A stretch of DNA of 5,943 nt from a bacterium (GTDB taxonomy: Bacteria > Caldisericota > Caldisericia > B22-G15): NCBI GenBank assembly GCA_012517755.1, contig JAAYUH010000231.1, forward strand, positions 1 to 5,943, given 5' to 3'. A program made the position numbers and the translations under genes. Shown here piece by piece: positions 1-5,943 of this stretch. Every line of letters starts with the position of its first letter. Position 1 is the stretch's first letter. The notes under the pieces were generated by a model that saw only the letters and a program-made list of their open reading frames with translations, was not told the origin of the DNA and did not search any database.

Positions 1-798
1 ATAAATCTTCTCATTATTTATATTTATAAAAATCTTTTTATCTTTAAGAAATATACCTTCAACCTCTTCATTTAAAGAGAAAAAGTAGACTTTGCTTCTA
101 ATCTCTTTACTTAAATTTTTTACAATCTCATCATCATAATTTAAAATTGCAAAATCTTTTTTATCCTGGTTTTCAAAAATCCTTTTTTTAAAGAAAAGAT
201 ATTCATCTAAATCATCATACCTATCAAGGTGATCTTCTTGAAAATTTAGGAATGTTGCAACTTTTGGTTTGAATTTTTCTATTGTTTCAAGTTGAAAACT
301 TGAGACCTCAAGTACAAAAACTCCATCTCTTTCGTTTATCACAAGAGAGGACAATGGAATTCCTATATTTCCACCAAGATGTGATTTAATCTTGCTCTCT
401 TTTAAAAATTCATAAGTTAAAACTGTTGTTGTGCTTTTACCAGATGTACCTGTTATTCCTATAACATCACCATTTATAAAACTGTAAGAGAGTTCAAGTT
501 CACCAATTATTTTTTTGTTCAATTCTTTAGCTTTTAAGATAATTGGATTTTTATATGATACACCTGGACAGGGGACAATTATATCACTTTCATATATTTT
601 TTCTGAATTTATTCCAAATTCATAACTTATCCCATTTTGTTTCAAAATTTCAATTTCTTCCTTAAATTCATCCTCTTTTTTTATTTCACTTAAAAAAACA
701 TCTGCACCCTCTTTTTTCAAAAGAAGTGATGTATAAAAACCAGATCTTTTTGAGCCACCTATTCCTATAACCGAAACTTTTTTATCTTTAAAATTCAA
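1..798 (-). CDS. murD: UDP-N-acetylmuramoyl-L-alanine:D-glutamate ligase MurD (N-terminal and central part, 3' end beyond the window)
   Basis: Cytoplasmic ATP-dependent ligase adding D-glutamate to UDP-MurNAc-L-Ala. The frame is open for 266 codons from a TTG at 798 to the window edge; the family is usually about 430-450 residues, so the C-terminal ligase domain is missing here. Visible in order: a Rossmann-like UDP-binding start (VIGIG at 10-14, then SKRSG), the CPGV loop (77-80, family SPGI), the ATP P-loop GITGTSGKSTTT (114-125, Lys121), GGNIGIP (142-148), EVSSFQLET (164-172), QEDHLDR (187-193) and Lys204, which aligns with the carbamylated lysine of Mur ligases. EVSSFQLE plus DHLDR is typical of MurD and separates it from MurC, MurE and MurF. 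The glycine-rich loop appears about three residues longer than the usual GLGxSG. The TTG start is chosen because a strong SD lies 5 nt upstream and residues from there match the family N-terminus. It begins 9 nt after the mraY stop, so it is probably co-transcribed. Confidence 0.95.
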   Translation of the reverse strand, partial: MNFKDKKVSVIGIGGSKRSGFYTSLLLKKEGADVFLSEIKKEDEFKEEIEILKQNGISYEFGINSEKIYESDIIVPCPGVSYKNPIILKAKELNKKIIGELELSYSFINGDVIGITGTSGKSTTTVLTYEFLKESKIKSHLGGNIGIPLSSLVINERDGVFVLEVSSFQLETIEKFKPKVATFLNFQEDHLDRYDDLDEYLFFKKRIFENQDKKDFAILNYDDEIVKNLSKEIRSKVYFFSLNEEVEGIFLKDKKIFININNEKIY

Positions 799-803
799 AA
801 ATT

Positions 804-809
804 CCTCCT
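804..809 (-). promoter_or_regulatory. Ribosome binding site of murD, overlapping the mraY stop codon
   Basis: On the minus strand the mraY stop TAG runs straight into GAGGAA, giving AGGAGG 5 nt before the TTG at 798. This is a full SD core and it decides the murD start. Because it shares two bases with the mraY stop codon, a ribosome terminating on mraY would cover it, which suggests coupled translation (inference). Confidence 0.8.
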
Positions 810-1767
810 ATGGAATATATAGGATTGAAAAAGTAATTAGAATTAAAATCACTTGACAAATCCAAAATCTAATTGTAATTTTTTGTTCTGGGATTCCGAG
901 AAGTTCAAAATGGTGATGGATAGGAGACATCCTGAAAATCCTTTTACCCTCTTTATACTTTTTTTTTGTATATTTAAAATATAGAACCTGTATTATGACT
1001 GATAGTGTTTCTATACCAAAAATTAGCATAAAAATTGGAATAATAATTTCAAGTTTAAAAGAAAGAGAGTAGAATATAAAAAATGCGCCAAGAAAAGATG
1101 AACCTGTATCACCCATAAAAATTTCTGCGGGATTGAAGTTGAACCATAAAAAGGCAAGAAGAGAGCCGCCAATAGCTATAAGTGGAATGATATTGACATT
1201 TTTGGAAAGAAAAATTGTAAAAAGAGGAATCAAAATTAATGATAAACCTGATAAGAGACCATCTAATCCATCTGTAAAATTAAAACTATTAACTGCACCA
1301 ACAGAAAGAAAAAGTGTTATTATAACAAAAATTGGTGTTGAAACAAAAATATCCTTACCTGAAAATGGAAGATAAAAATAGGTTCCATAATTTTTTATAA
1401 GAAAGATTATTAATGGAATTGAAAAAATTATCTGTAAGACTATTTTCCATCTTGCTTTTAATCCATAAGCATTCTTCTTTATTAATTTTATTAAATCATC
1501 AAACAAACCTATCGAAGATTCAAGAAGAACAAAAAGCATCAAATTATTTGTAAAAGGAGTTTTAGGCATAAAAATATAGGTTAAAATTAGAACTATCAAA
1601 AAAGAGATACCCCCAAGAGTTGGTGTTCCTTTTTTCTTGTAGTGCATAACTGGTCCTTCTTCTCTAACCATCTGACCAATTTTTCTTTTTTTCTGAAAAT
1701 TGATAAGAAGATAGGTTATGATTAAAGTTAAAATGAATGAAAATATAAAAGGTAAAAGATAATTCAT
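808..1767 (-). CDS. mraY: Phospho-N-acetylmuramoyl-pentapeptide transferase MraY
   Basis: Integral membrane enzyme that moves phospho-MurNAc-pentapeptide from UDP to undecaprenyl phosphate, making lipid I. It has 319 residues, close to the family size, with about ten hydrophobic segments (for example near 3-23, 53-67, 108-126, 143-160, 168-188, 238-263 and 299-317). Diagnostic motifs in order: KKKGTPTLGG (44-53), FDD with Asp90-Asp91 (the Mg-dependent DD pair), NFTDGLDGL (163-171, Asp166 and Asp169), NPAEIFMGDTGSS (212-224) and PIHHHFE (282-288) followed by the family ending RFWI (300-303). The HHH loop and MGDTG separate MraY from WecA-type relatives. The ATG at 1767 overlaps the upstream murE stop as ATGA and has AAGGAG 5 nt upstream. 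murF, which usually sits just upstream, is absent. A run of nine A residues (coding strand, 959-967) encodes part of a Lys tract before the HHH loop; the frame is intact across it. Confidence 0.98.
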   Translation of the reverse strand: MNYLLPFIFSFILTLIITYLLINFQKKRKIGQMVREEGPVMHYKKKGTPTLGGISFLIVLILTYIFMPKTPFTNNLMLFVLLESSIGLFDDLIKLIKKNAYGLKARWKIVLQIIFSIPLIIFLIKNYGTYFYLPFSGKDIFVSTPIFVIITLFLSVGAVNSFNFTDGLDGLLSGLSLILIPLFTIFLSKNVNIIPLIAIGGSLLAFLWFNFNPAEIFMGDTGSSFLGAFFIFYSLSFKLEIIIPIFMLIFGIETLSVIIQVLYFKYTKKKYKEGKRIFRMSPIHHHFELLGIPEQKITIRFWICQVILILITFSILYIP

Positions 1768-3230
1768 ATGGTCTCCTTTATAAGTTTTGTATTATTTAAA
1801 CCATCTAAAATCTCTTTTGTAACTTCAACATCATTAAAAGAAATTAAACCTTTTTTAGTTCTCAAATTTTTTTCATTTCCTCTTCCAAGAATAAATAGAC
1901 CATCACCCTTTTTTGTAAACTCAATCGCTCTTTTTATACACTCTTTTCTATCTTCCACAAAAAAATATTTTACATTAAATTTTTTCAAAAAATAGATAAA
2001 ATTTTTGTTGCATTCAAACGGTGTTTTTTCTTTTGAATCATCACTTGAGACAAAAATATAATCAAAATTTCTAATGAGTAGTTTTGTTATTAGTAGTGTC
2101 TCTCTTATATCTTCTTCTTCAAAAAAAGAGAAAAGGACAATTTTTCTTTTTAATTTGATATCTCCTATTTTATCTATTATAAATTCAATTGAAAGAGGAG
2201 TGTTTGCTTTATCAACCACAATAAGTGGATCATTATTCAATATAACCCATCTACCTTCTGGTTTTTTATATATATTTTTTATCTTTTTTATGACCTCTTC
2301 TATATCTAAGTTGAAAAGATAAGATAAAGATATTGCTGGAAGAATCGAATAAATATCGTTCTTTTCTTCTAAATCAACTCTATATTCTTTTCCTAAAAGA
2401 TTGATTTTAAAATTATAAATATCATCTGACTTTGAATAATTTTCTACATAAAAATCTGCTCTATTTTTATATGAAAAATAATAATTTGAACTATCCTTTT
2501 TGAAAAAATCAGAGTAAGGATCATCTCTATTTATTAAAAATGGACCATTGACAAGTTCTTTTAATTTTAATTTTGATTCAAGATAATCGTTTATGTTTTT
2601 GTGTATTTTAAGATGATGAGTTATTGAAAAGTTTAAAAAAATCCCTCCTTTAAAATCAATTCCATAAACTCTTTTTCCTTTAACAGCAAATGAAGATACT
2701 TCAATAAAAAAGTTTTTTATCGATTTTTTTAAACTCTCTTTAAGATAATAGTTTATTATATGTGATTCTGGAGTTGTTAAAACACTTTCTGGTTCAAAAA
2801 CTTTTTCGTTCAAAAAATAGATACCTTCACTTCCAATTGAGGCTGAATCTGGAAAAATATTTCTTAATAGATATATTACACTTGTTTTACCAGAACTTCC
2901 TGTTATGCCAAAAACATTTAAATCTTTTGAAGGATTGTCAAAAAAATTTCTTGAGATTTTATATAAAGATTCTCTTACATTATCAACTATAACTAATGTT
3001 ATGTCATCTGGATGTTCAAATATTCTATCTGAAATAAAAGCTTTTGCACCTTTTGAATAAGCATCTTTAAAAAGATTCATTCCATCAAAATTCTGTCCTT
3101 TAATAATAAAAAAAAGCGATTTATCTTTTGTCTCATTTAAATTAATAGATAAAGAACTTACAGGACAATTTTCATCTCCATATATTTTTTTGTAATCAAC
3201 ATCTTTTAACAAACTATTTAACTTCTTCAT
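1764..3230 (-). CDS. murE: Divergent Mur ligase in the MurE position (UDP-MurNAc-tripeptide synthetase-like)
   Basis: Most likely the ligase adding the third stem-peptide residue to UDP-MurNAc-L-Ala-D-Glu in the cytoplasm. At 488 residues its length is normal for MurE, with the three Mur domains in order: substrate domain (about 1-100), ATPase domain (about 105-325) and C-terminal domain (about 326-480). Retained features are the P-loop Lys115-Thr116, TTPE (152-155), EVSS (177-180), Lys220 in the carbamyl-lysine position, NRDDP (234-238) and PEGR (324-327). Many signatures are altered: DSR became NLN (30-32), GTxGKT became GSSGKT (111-116), EVSSH became EVSSF, SRDH became SITHH (202-206), DYAHTP became DKANTP (340-345), the GGxRDxxKR segment became SFFEEEDIRET (368-378), the diaminopimelate motif DNPR became DDSK (397-400), and GKGHE became GRGNE (449-453). 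By family knowledge, loss of DNPR argues against meso-diaminopimelate as substrate. An in-frame TAA 6 nt upstream fixes the ATG as the earliest start; it lies 17 nt inside ftsI. Alternatives are a Mur-ligase paralogue with another substrate or a weakened enzyme. Confidence 0.82.
   Translation of the reverse strand: MKKLNSLLKDVDYKKIYGDENCPVSSLSINLNETKDKSLFFIIKGQNFDGMNLFKDAYSKGAKAFISDRIFEHPDDITLVIVDNVRESLYKISRNFFDNPSKDLNVFGITGSSGKTSVIYLLRNIFPDSASIGSEGIYFLNEKVFEPESVLTTPESHIINYYLKESLKKSIKNFFIEVSSFAVKGKRVYGIDFKGGIFLNFSITHHLKIHKNINDYLESKLKLKELVNGPFLINRDDPYSDFFKKDSSNYYFSYKNRADFYVENYSKSDDIYNFKINLLGKEYRVDLEEKNDIYSILPAISLSYLFNLDIEEVIKKIKNIYKKPEGRWVILNNDPLIVVDKANTPLSIEFIIDKIGDIKLKRKIVLFSFFEEEDIRETLLITKLLIRNFDYIFVSSDDSKEKTPFECNKNFIYFLKKFNVKYFFVEDRKECIKRAIEFTKKGDGLFILGRGNEKNLRTKKGLISFNDVEVTKEILDGLNNTKLIKETI
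1773..1778 (-). promoter_or_regulatory. Ribosome binding site of mraY inside the end of murE
   Basis: AAGGAG lies 5 nt before the mraY ATG and is read as the Lys-Glu codons of the MurE tail (IKETI, then stop). With the 4-base ATGA overlap it points to coupled translation of murE and mraY. Confidence 0.8.
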
Positions 3231-4917
3231 CCTCTTTTATTCCATAATAGTTAATAATCTTTTCTGTTACTTTTCTAAAAACTGGTGCTGCTATTCCTGA
3301 TGCAAAAACATTAGAACTTCTTACACCATCAACAACGATTGTTACTATATATTGAGGGTTGTTACAAGAAAGAACTCCTATAAACCATAACACTGATTCT
3401 CCTTCAACATATTTTCCATCCTTAATCACTCCAGCTGTACCTGTTTTTCCACCAATTGAGTATCCTGAAATTGTTGCACTTTTTACCCCTTTATCACTTA
3501 CAACATAATCAAGATATGATAAAATTGTGTCTGCTGTCTCTTCTGATATTACTTTTTTAATTAAAACTGGTTTTGATTCTTCAATAACCTTGTCACCATC
3601 AACTATTTTTTTAACAATTTGAGGTTTTAATCTGTTACCTTTATTGGCAATTGTTTGATAAAAAGAGGTCTGTTGAAGTGGAGTTACTGTTATACCAACA
3701 CCAAAAGACATAGTTGTAAGAGTAGTTGCACTCCAATCATCTGGTTCAAGAATATCTCCACTGCCCTCATATGGAAAATCCAAACCAATCTTTTCTCCAA
3801 CTCCAAATAGTTTTAGATAGTAATATAATCTTTTATTCAATCTTTCTCCAACTTGAATAAATCCTACATTACAAGAATTTCTAAGAAGGTCTTTTAAAGT
3901 TTGCTTTCCATGAGAAGCAATACACTTGAATGTTTTGTTATCTCTAACTATGTAACCCTTACATTCAAACTCATCATCTTCATTTACTACTTTTTCTTCA
4001 AGTGCAGCAGATGCAATTAAAGGTTTGAATGATGAACCAGGCTCATAATTGTAACCATAAGTTGGATCTGGATAACTAAATTTTGAAAAGTCATCAAAAT
4101 CATTTGGGTTGAAATCTGGTATAGTTGCAATTGAAATTATTTCTCCTGTTTTTACATCCTCAACTATCCCCATAACTTTTCTTGGATGGTATTCTTTATA
4201 ACAATTTTCAAGCTCTTCTTCTATCATTCCTTGTATGTTTATATCAATTGTCAAATACAAATCTTTTCCATTTTCAGGATTTTTGATAATAAATTCAGTC
4301 CCAGGTATCTCATTTCTTAGTGCATCAACCATAAATCCAACCATACCATCTTTACCTTTTAGAATATCATCAAATTGATATTCTAAACCTTCGAGGCCTC
4401 TATCAACTCCCATAATTCCGAGTAGATATGAGGCGAGGTTTCCATATGGATAAACTCTTTTATAATAGAGTTCAAAATATAGAGTACTATCAAGAAACTT
4501 TTCTATTTTTTCTTTCTCTTCTCTATCAATATCATTTTTTAAAACAATTTGGCTATTATTTTTTGAAAATGCTTCTCTTAAAATTCCTTCATCTATATTT
4601 AACAACTCGCTATATTTATCTATCCATATATCAGCATCTTTAACTTGATTTTTATTTAATATCAACTTATATCTTTCTATAGAAATTGCAAGTATTTTCC
4701 CATTTCTGTCAAATATTGTCCCTCTCTTTGCCTGTAAGATCTTACCACTTTCCATCCATTGATTCAAACCCATTTCTCTTAATAAAGAGCCTCTTAAAAC
4801 ACTAATATAGAAAAATCTAAAAAAAACAATTACAAAAACTATAACGAAAAGAATAAATACTTTGAAAATTTTATCATTTATCTTGAATTTCTTCTTCTGT
4901 AGATTCTCCTTTATCAA
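3214..4917 (-). CDS. ftsI: Class B penicillin-binding protein, septal transpeptidase FtsI (PBP2b/PBP3 type)
   Basis: Membrane-anchored D,D-transpeptidase that cross-links septal peptidoglycan. The 567 residues comprise a short basic cytoplasmic tail, one membrane segment (about 18-40), a PBP dimer/pedestal domain (about 55-215) opening with RGTIFDRNG (65-73), and a transpeptidase domain (about 245-555). The three catalytic motifs are intact: SSFK with nucleophile Ser295 and Lys298, SCN (348-350) and KTG (491-493, followed by TA). The protein stops after the transpeptidase fold and has no C-terminal PASTA repeats, unlike many Firmicute division PBPs and SpoVD. The TTG start at 4917 is chosen because AAGGTGAT sits 5 nt upstream and the next in-frame Met (residue 49) would remove the membrane anchor. 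This places the start 44 nt inside ftsL. The gene ends in TAG 17 nt after murE has begun. Position between ftsL and murE is the classical dcw slot for ftsI. Confidence 0.95.
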   Translation of the reverse strand: MIKENLQKKKFKINDKIFKVFILFVIVFVIVFFRFFYISVLRGSLLREMGLNQWMESGKILQAKRGTIFDRNGKILAISIERYKLILNKNQVKDADIWIDKYSELLNIDEGILREAFSKNNSQIVLKNDIDREEKEKIEKFLDSTLYFELYYKRVYPYGNLASYLLGIMGVDRGLEGLEYQFDDILKGKDGMVGFMVDALRNEIPGTEFIIKNPENGKDLYLTIDINIQGMIEEELENCYKEYHPRKVMGIVEDVKTGEIISIATIPDFNPNDFDDFSKFSYPDPTYGYNYEPGSSFKPLIASAALEEKVVNEDDEFECKGYIVRDNKTFKCIASHGKQTLKDLLRNSCNVGFIQVGERLNKRLYYYLKLFGVGEKIGLDFPYEGSGDILEPDDWSATTLTTMSFGVGITVTPLQQTSFYQTIANKGNRLKPQIVKKIVDGDKVIEESKPVLIKKVISEETADTILSYLDYVVSDKGVKSATISGYSIGGKTGTAGVIKDGKYVEGESVLWFIGVLSCNNPQYIVTIVVDGVRSSNVFASGIAAPVFRKVTEKIINYYGIKEDEEVK

Positions 4918-5179
4918 TTATAATCACCTTTCCTTTATCATACTTAACTTTTAATTTTTCAACTGCTCTCTCAATTAAATTTTTAGGATTTGTTATCTCT
5001 TCATATTTTATAGTTAATTCATCCAATTTTCCATTTAAAAAATCTAATTCATCATTTAAAGAACTTTTTTCTTTTTCAAGACTCATAATTTTAAGATTTA
5101 TCACTCCATATAAAAGCATAAATAGAATAATTATAAAAATAAGAAAACTAAATTTTTTGAACCACTCTGAGTTTTGCAC
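4874..5179 (-). CDS. ftsL: FtsL-like cell division protein (FtsL/DivIC family)
   Basis: Small bitopic divisome protein of 101 residues. It has a short cytoplasmic N-terminus (1-10), one strongly hydrophobic membrane segment (about 11-29) and an extracytoplasmic coiled-coil stretch (about 31-62) with heptad-like Leu/Ile spacing. Then come NPKNLIERAVEKL (64-76), resembling the conserved post-coil region of FtsL/DivIC proteins, and an acidic tail. In the family, FtsL with FtsB/DivIC and FtsQ/DivIB recruits and activates FtsW-FtsI. FtsL sequences are too divergent for a motif call, so the assignment rests on topology, size and position between rsmH and ftsI. The GTG at 5179 is chosen because AAGGAG lies 5 nt upstream and the next Met (residue 21) is inside the membrane segment. 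It starts 32 nt inside rsmH and ends in TGA 44 nt inside ftsI. Confidence 0.85.
   Translation of the reverse strand: MQNSEWFKKFSFLIFIIILFMLLYGVINLKIMSLEKEKSSLNDELDFLNGKLDELTIKYEEITNPKNLIERAVEKLKVKYDKGKVIIIDKGESTEEEIQDK
4923..4930 (-). promoter_or_regulatory. Ribosome binding site of ftsI inside ftsL
   Basis: AAGGTGAT can pair almost without a break to the 3' end of 16S rRNA (5'-AUCACCU) and lies 5 nt before a TTG. It decides the ftsI start. It sits wholly within ftsL, so ribosomes finishing ftsL pass over it. Confidence 0.7.
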
Positions 5180-5943
5180 TTCTACTCCTTCTATTTTCTT
5201 TAATTTCAGATTGAGATGGTGTTATGACTTTCTTATTTAAAAAAACCACTTTACCCATATCTTCTAACTCTTTTAACGCATTTTTCACTATTCTATCTTC
5301 AACGGAATGATAGGAAATGACCTCTAAGATTCCATTTTTGTTCAAATAATCAGGGAAAACAAATAAAAACTCTCTCAAATTTTCGAACTCTTTATTTACA
5401 TAAATTCTCAATGCTTGAAAAACTTTTGTTGCTGGATGAATTTTACCTTTTCTTTTTACAACTTTTTCAACTATATCTGCTAACTCTTTTGATGTTTCAA
5501 TTTTTTTATTTTTTCTATATTTTACAATCTCCTCAGCAATTTTTTCGCTCTCCTTTATCTCTCCATACTCTTCAAAAATATATGCGAGTTCATTTTTACT
5601 CAGTTTATTTACATAATAATCTGCGCCTTTAATCTGTTTACTATAACCCATATGCAAACTTTTTTCATCAAGAAAAGAGAATCCTCTTCCATTTTCAAGT
5701 TGAAATGATGAAAAACCAAGATCAAGAAGCATAAAATCTGCGCCATCTATATTTATCTCTTTTAATTTCTTATAAAAATCTTTATAATTTTCATTGAAAA
5801 GGTAGAATTTTTTATTTAATTTTGATAATCTTTGATCTGCAATTTTAAGAATCTCTTCATCAAGATCAAACCCAATAAGTATAGAATCTTTACTTGCTCT
5901 TTTCAATATCTCTTCGCTATGGCCACCCTCTCCAACTGTTAAA
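5148..5943 (-). CDS. rsmH: 16S rRNA (cytosine(1402)-N(4))-methyltransferase RsmH (MraW), 5' end beyond the window
   Basis: SAM-dependent methyltransferase acting on C1402 of 16S rRNA in the ribosomal P site, and usually the first enzyme gene of the dcw cluster after mraZ. The frame is open to the right edge and gives 264 residues; roughly 30 N-terminal residues are missing against a family length near 300-310. A TTG at 5906 is internal, because the SAM-binding motif GEGGHS (fragment residues 4-9) lies upstream of it. Further motifs: FDLD (25-28), DLGFSS (74-79), GRGFSF (85-90), HPATKVFQALRI (169-180), ISYHSVEDRIVK (209-220) and the ending RRSRSAKLRV (251-260). The usually strongly conserved LDMRM segment reads LHMGY (96-100). 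The gene ends in TAG inside ftsL. No mraZ or promoter can be seen because the upstream part is cut off. Confidence 0.96.
   Translation of the reverse strand, partial: LTVGEGGHSEEILKRASKDSILIGFDLDEEILKIADQRLSKLNKKFYLFNENYKDFYKKLKEINIDGADFMLLDLGFSSFQLENGRGFSFLDEKSLHMGYSKQIKGADYYVNKLSKNELAYIFEEYGEIKESEKIAEEIVKYRKNKKIETSKELADIVEKVVKRKGKIHPATKVFQALRIYVNKEFENLREFLFVFPDYLNKNGILEVISYHSVEDRIVKNALKELEDMGKVVFLNKKVITPSQSEIKENRRSRSAKLRVVQKI
5185..5190 (-). promoter_or_regulatory. Ribosome binding site of ftsL within the RsmH C-terminal motif
   Basis: AAGGAG lies 5 nt before the ftsL GTG. In the rsmH frame the same bases form part of the Arg-Arg-Ser codons of the conserved RRSRSAKLR tail, so one stretch serves as protein motif and translation signal. 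It fixes the ftsL start. Confidence 0.75.

Noticed and set aside
959..967. Run of nine A residues in mraY as a programmed frameshift or phase-variable site
   Set aside because: The zero frame continues into the conserved HHH loop and RFWI ending, so no frameshift is needed. Such runs are expected in Lys-rich AT-rich genes.
1133..1375. Plus-strand open frame of 80 codons within mraY
   Set aside because: It lies antisense to conserved MraY motifs, has no recognisable domain, and is explained by the low stop density opposite a membrane protein gene. The other plus-strand frames (near 1768-1995, 2074-2322, 2762-2992, 4428-4643 and 5411-5632) are rejected for the same reason.
1764..4876. Recoding of TGA as a sense codon, considered because of the extreme A+T content
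   Set aside because: ftsL and murE both end at TGA at family-typical lengths, each within a normal overlap with the next gene, so TGA acts as a stop.
3214..4917. The PBP as a sporulation-specific SpoVD
   Set aside because: It lacks the C-terminal PASTA domain usual in SpoVD and sits in the ftsI position straight after ftsL; nothing else here suggests sporulation.
5148..5906. rsmH starting at the TTG at 5906
   Set aside because: The SAM-binding motif GEGGHS is encoded in the same frame upstream of this TTG, so the true start lies beyond the right edge.
1..5943. Internal promoters, terminators or riboswitches
   Set aside because: AT-rich coding DNA gives many chance TATAAT-like strings. There is no intergenic space to hold such elements and no convincing hairpin followed by a T-run at a gene end was seen.

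Overview
The window is a stretch of a bacterial division and cell wall (dcw) gene cluster. Every gene lies on the minus strand, so transcription runs from position 5943 towards 1. It is solidly coding: there is no gap longer than about 10 bases, and each gene overlaps or nearly touches the next. In transcription order the genes are rsmH (5' end cut off by the window edge), an ftsL-like gene, ftsI, a divergent murE, mraY and the first 266 codons of murD (3' end cut off). No RNA genes, mobile elements, CRISPR arrays or terminators were seen, and no promoter. The operon promoter is presumably upstream of rsmH, beyond the right edge.

The DNA is very A+T-rich (roughly 25-30% G+C by eye) and the proteins are rich in Lys, Ile, Asn, Phe and Glu. 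TGA serves as a stop (ftsL, murE), so the standard bacterial code fits. Shine-Dalgarno (SD) sequences are strong and sit 5 nt before the start in four genes (ftsL, ftsI, mraY, murD), and three of these starts are GTG or TTG. The organism makes peptidoglycan and divides with an FtsL/FtsI system. Its phylum cannot be fixed from this window. The base composition and atypical MurE suggest a low-GC, poorly sampled lineage; that is inference.

The genes work together as follows. RsmH methylates C1402 of 16S rRNA. FtsL is a single-pass divisome protein with a coiled coil, and FtsI is the septal transpeptidase. MurD adds D-Glu to UDP-MurNAc-L-Ala, MurE normally adds the third (diamino) residue, and MraY transfers the finished UDP-MurNAc-pentapeptide to undecaprenyl phosphate.

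Two things stand out. First, murF, which in the classical order lies between murE and mraY, is absent: murE and mraY overlap by an ATGA. Second, the protein at the MurE position keeps the Mur-ligase core but has changed residues in nearly every MurE signature motif (DSR, GTxGKT, SRDH, DYAHTP, GGxRDxxKR, DNPR, GKGHE), while MurD and MraY beside it look largely canonical. No wholly new system was found; the divergent MurE together with the missing murF is the main lead.
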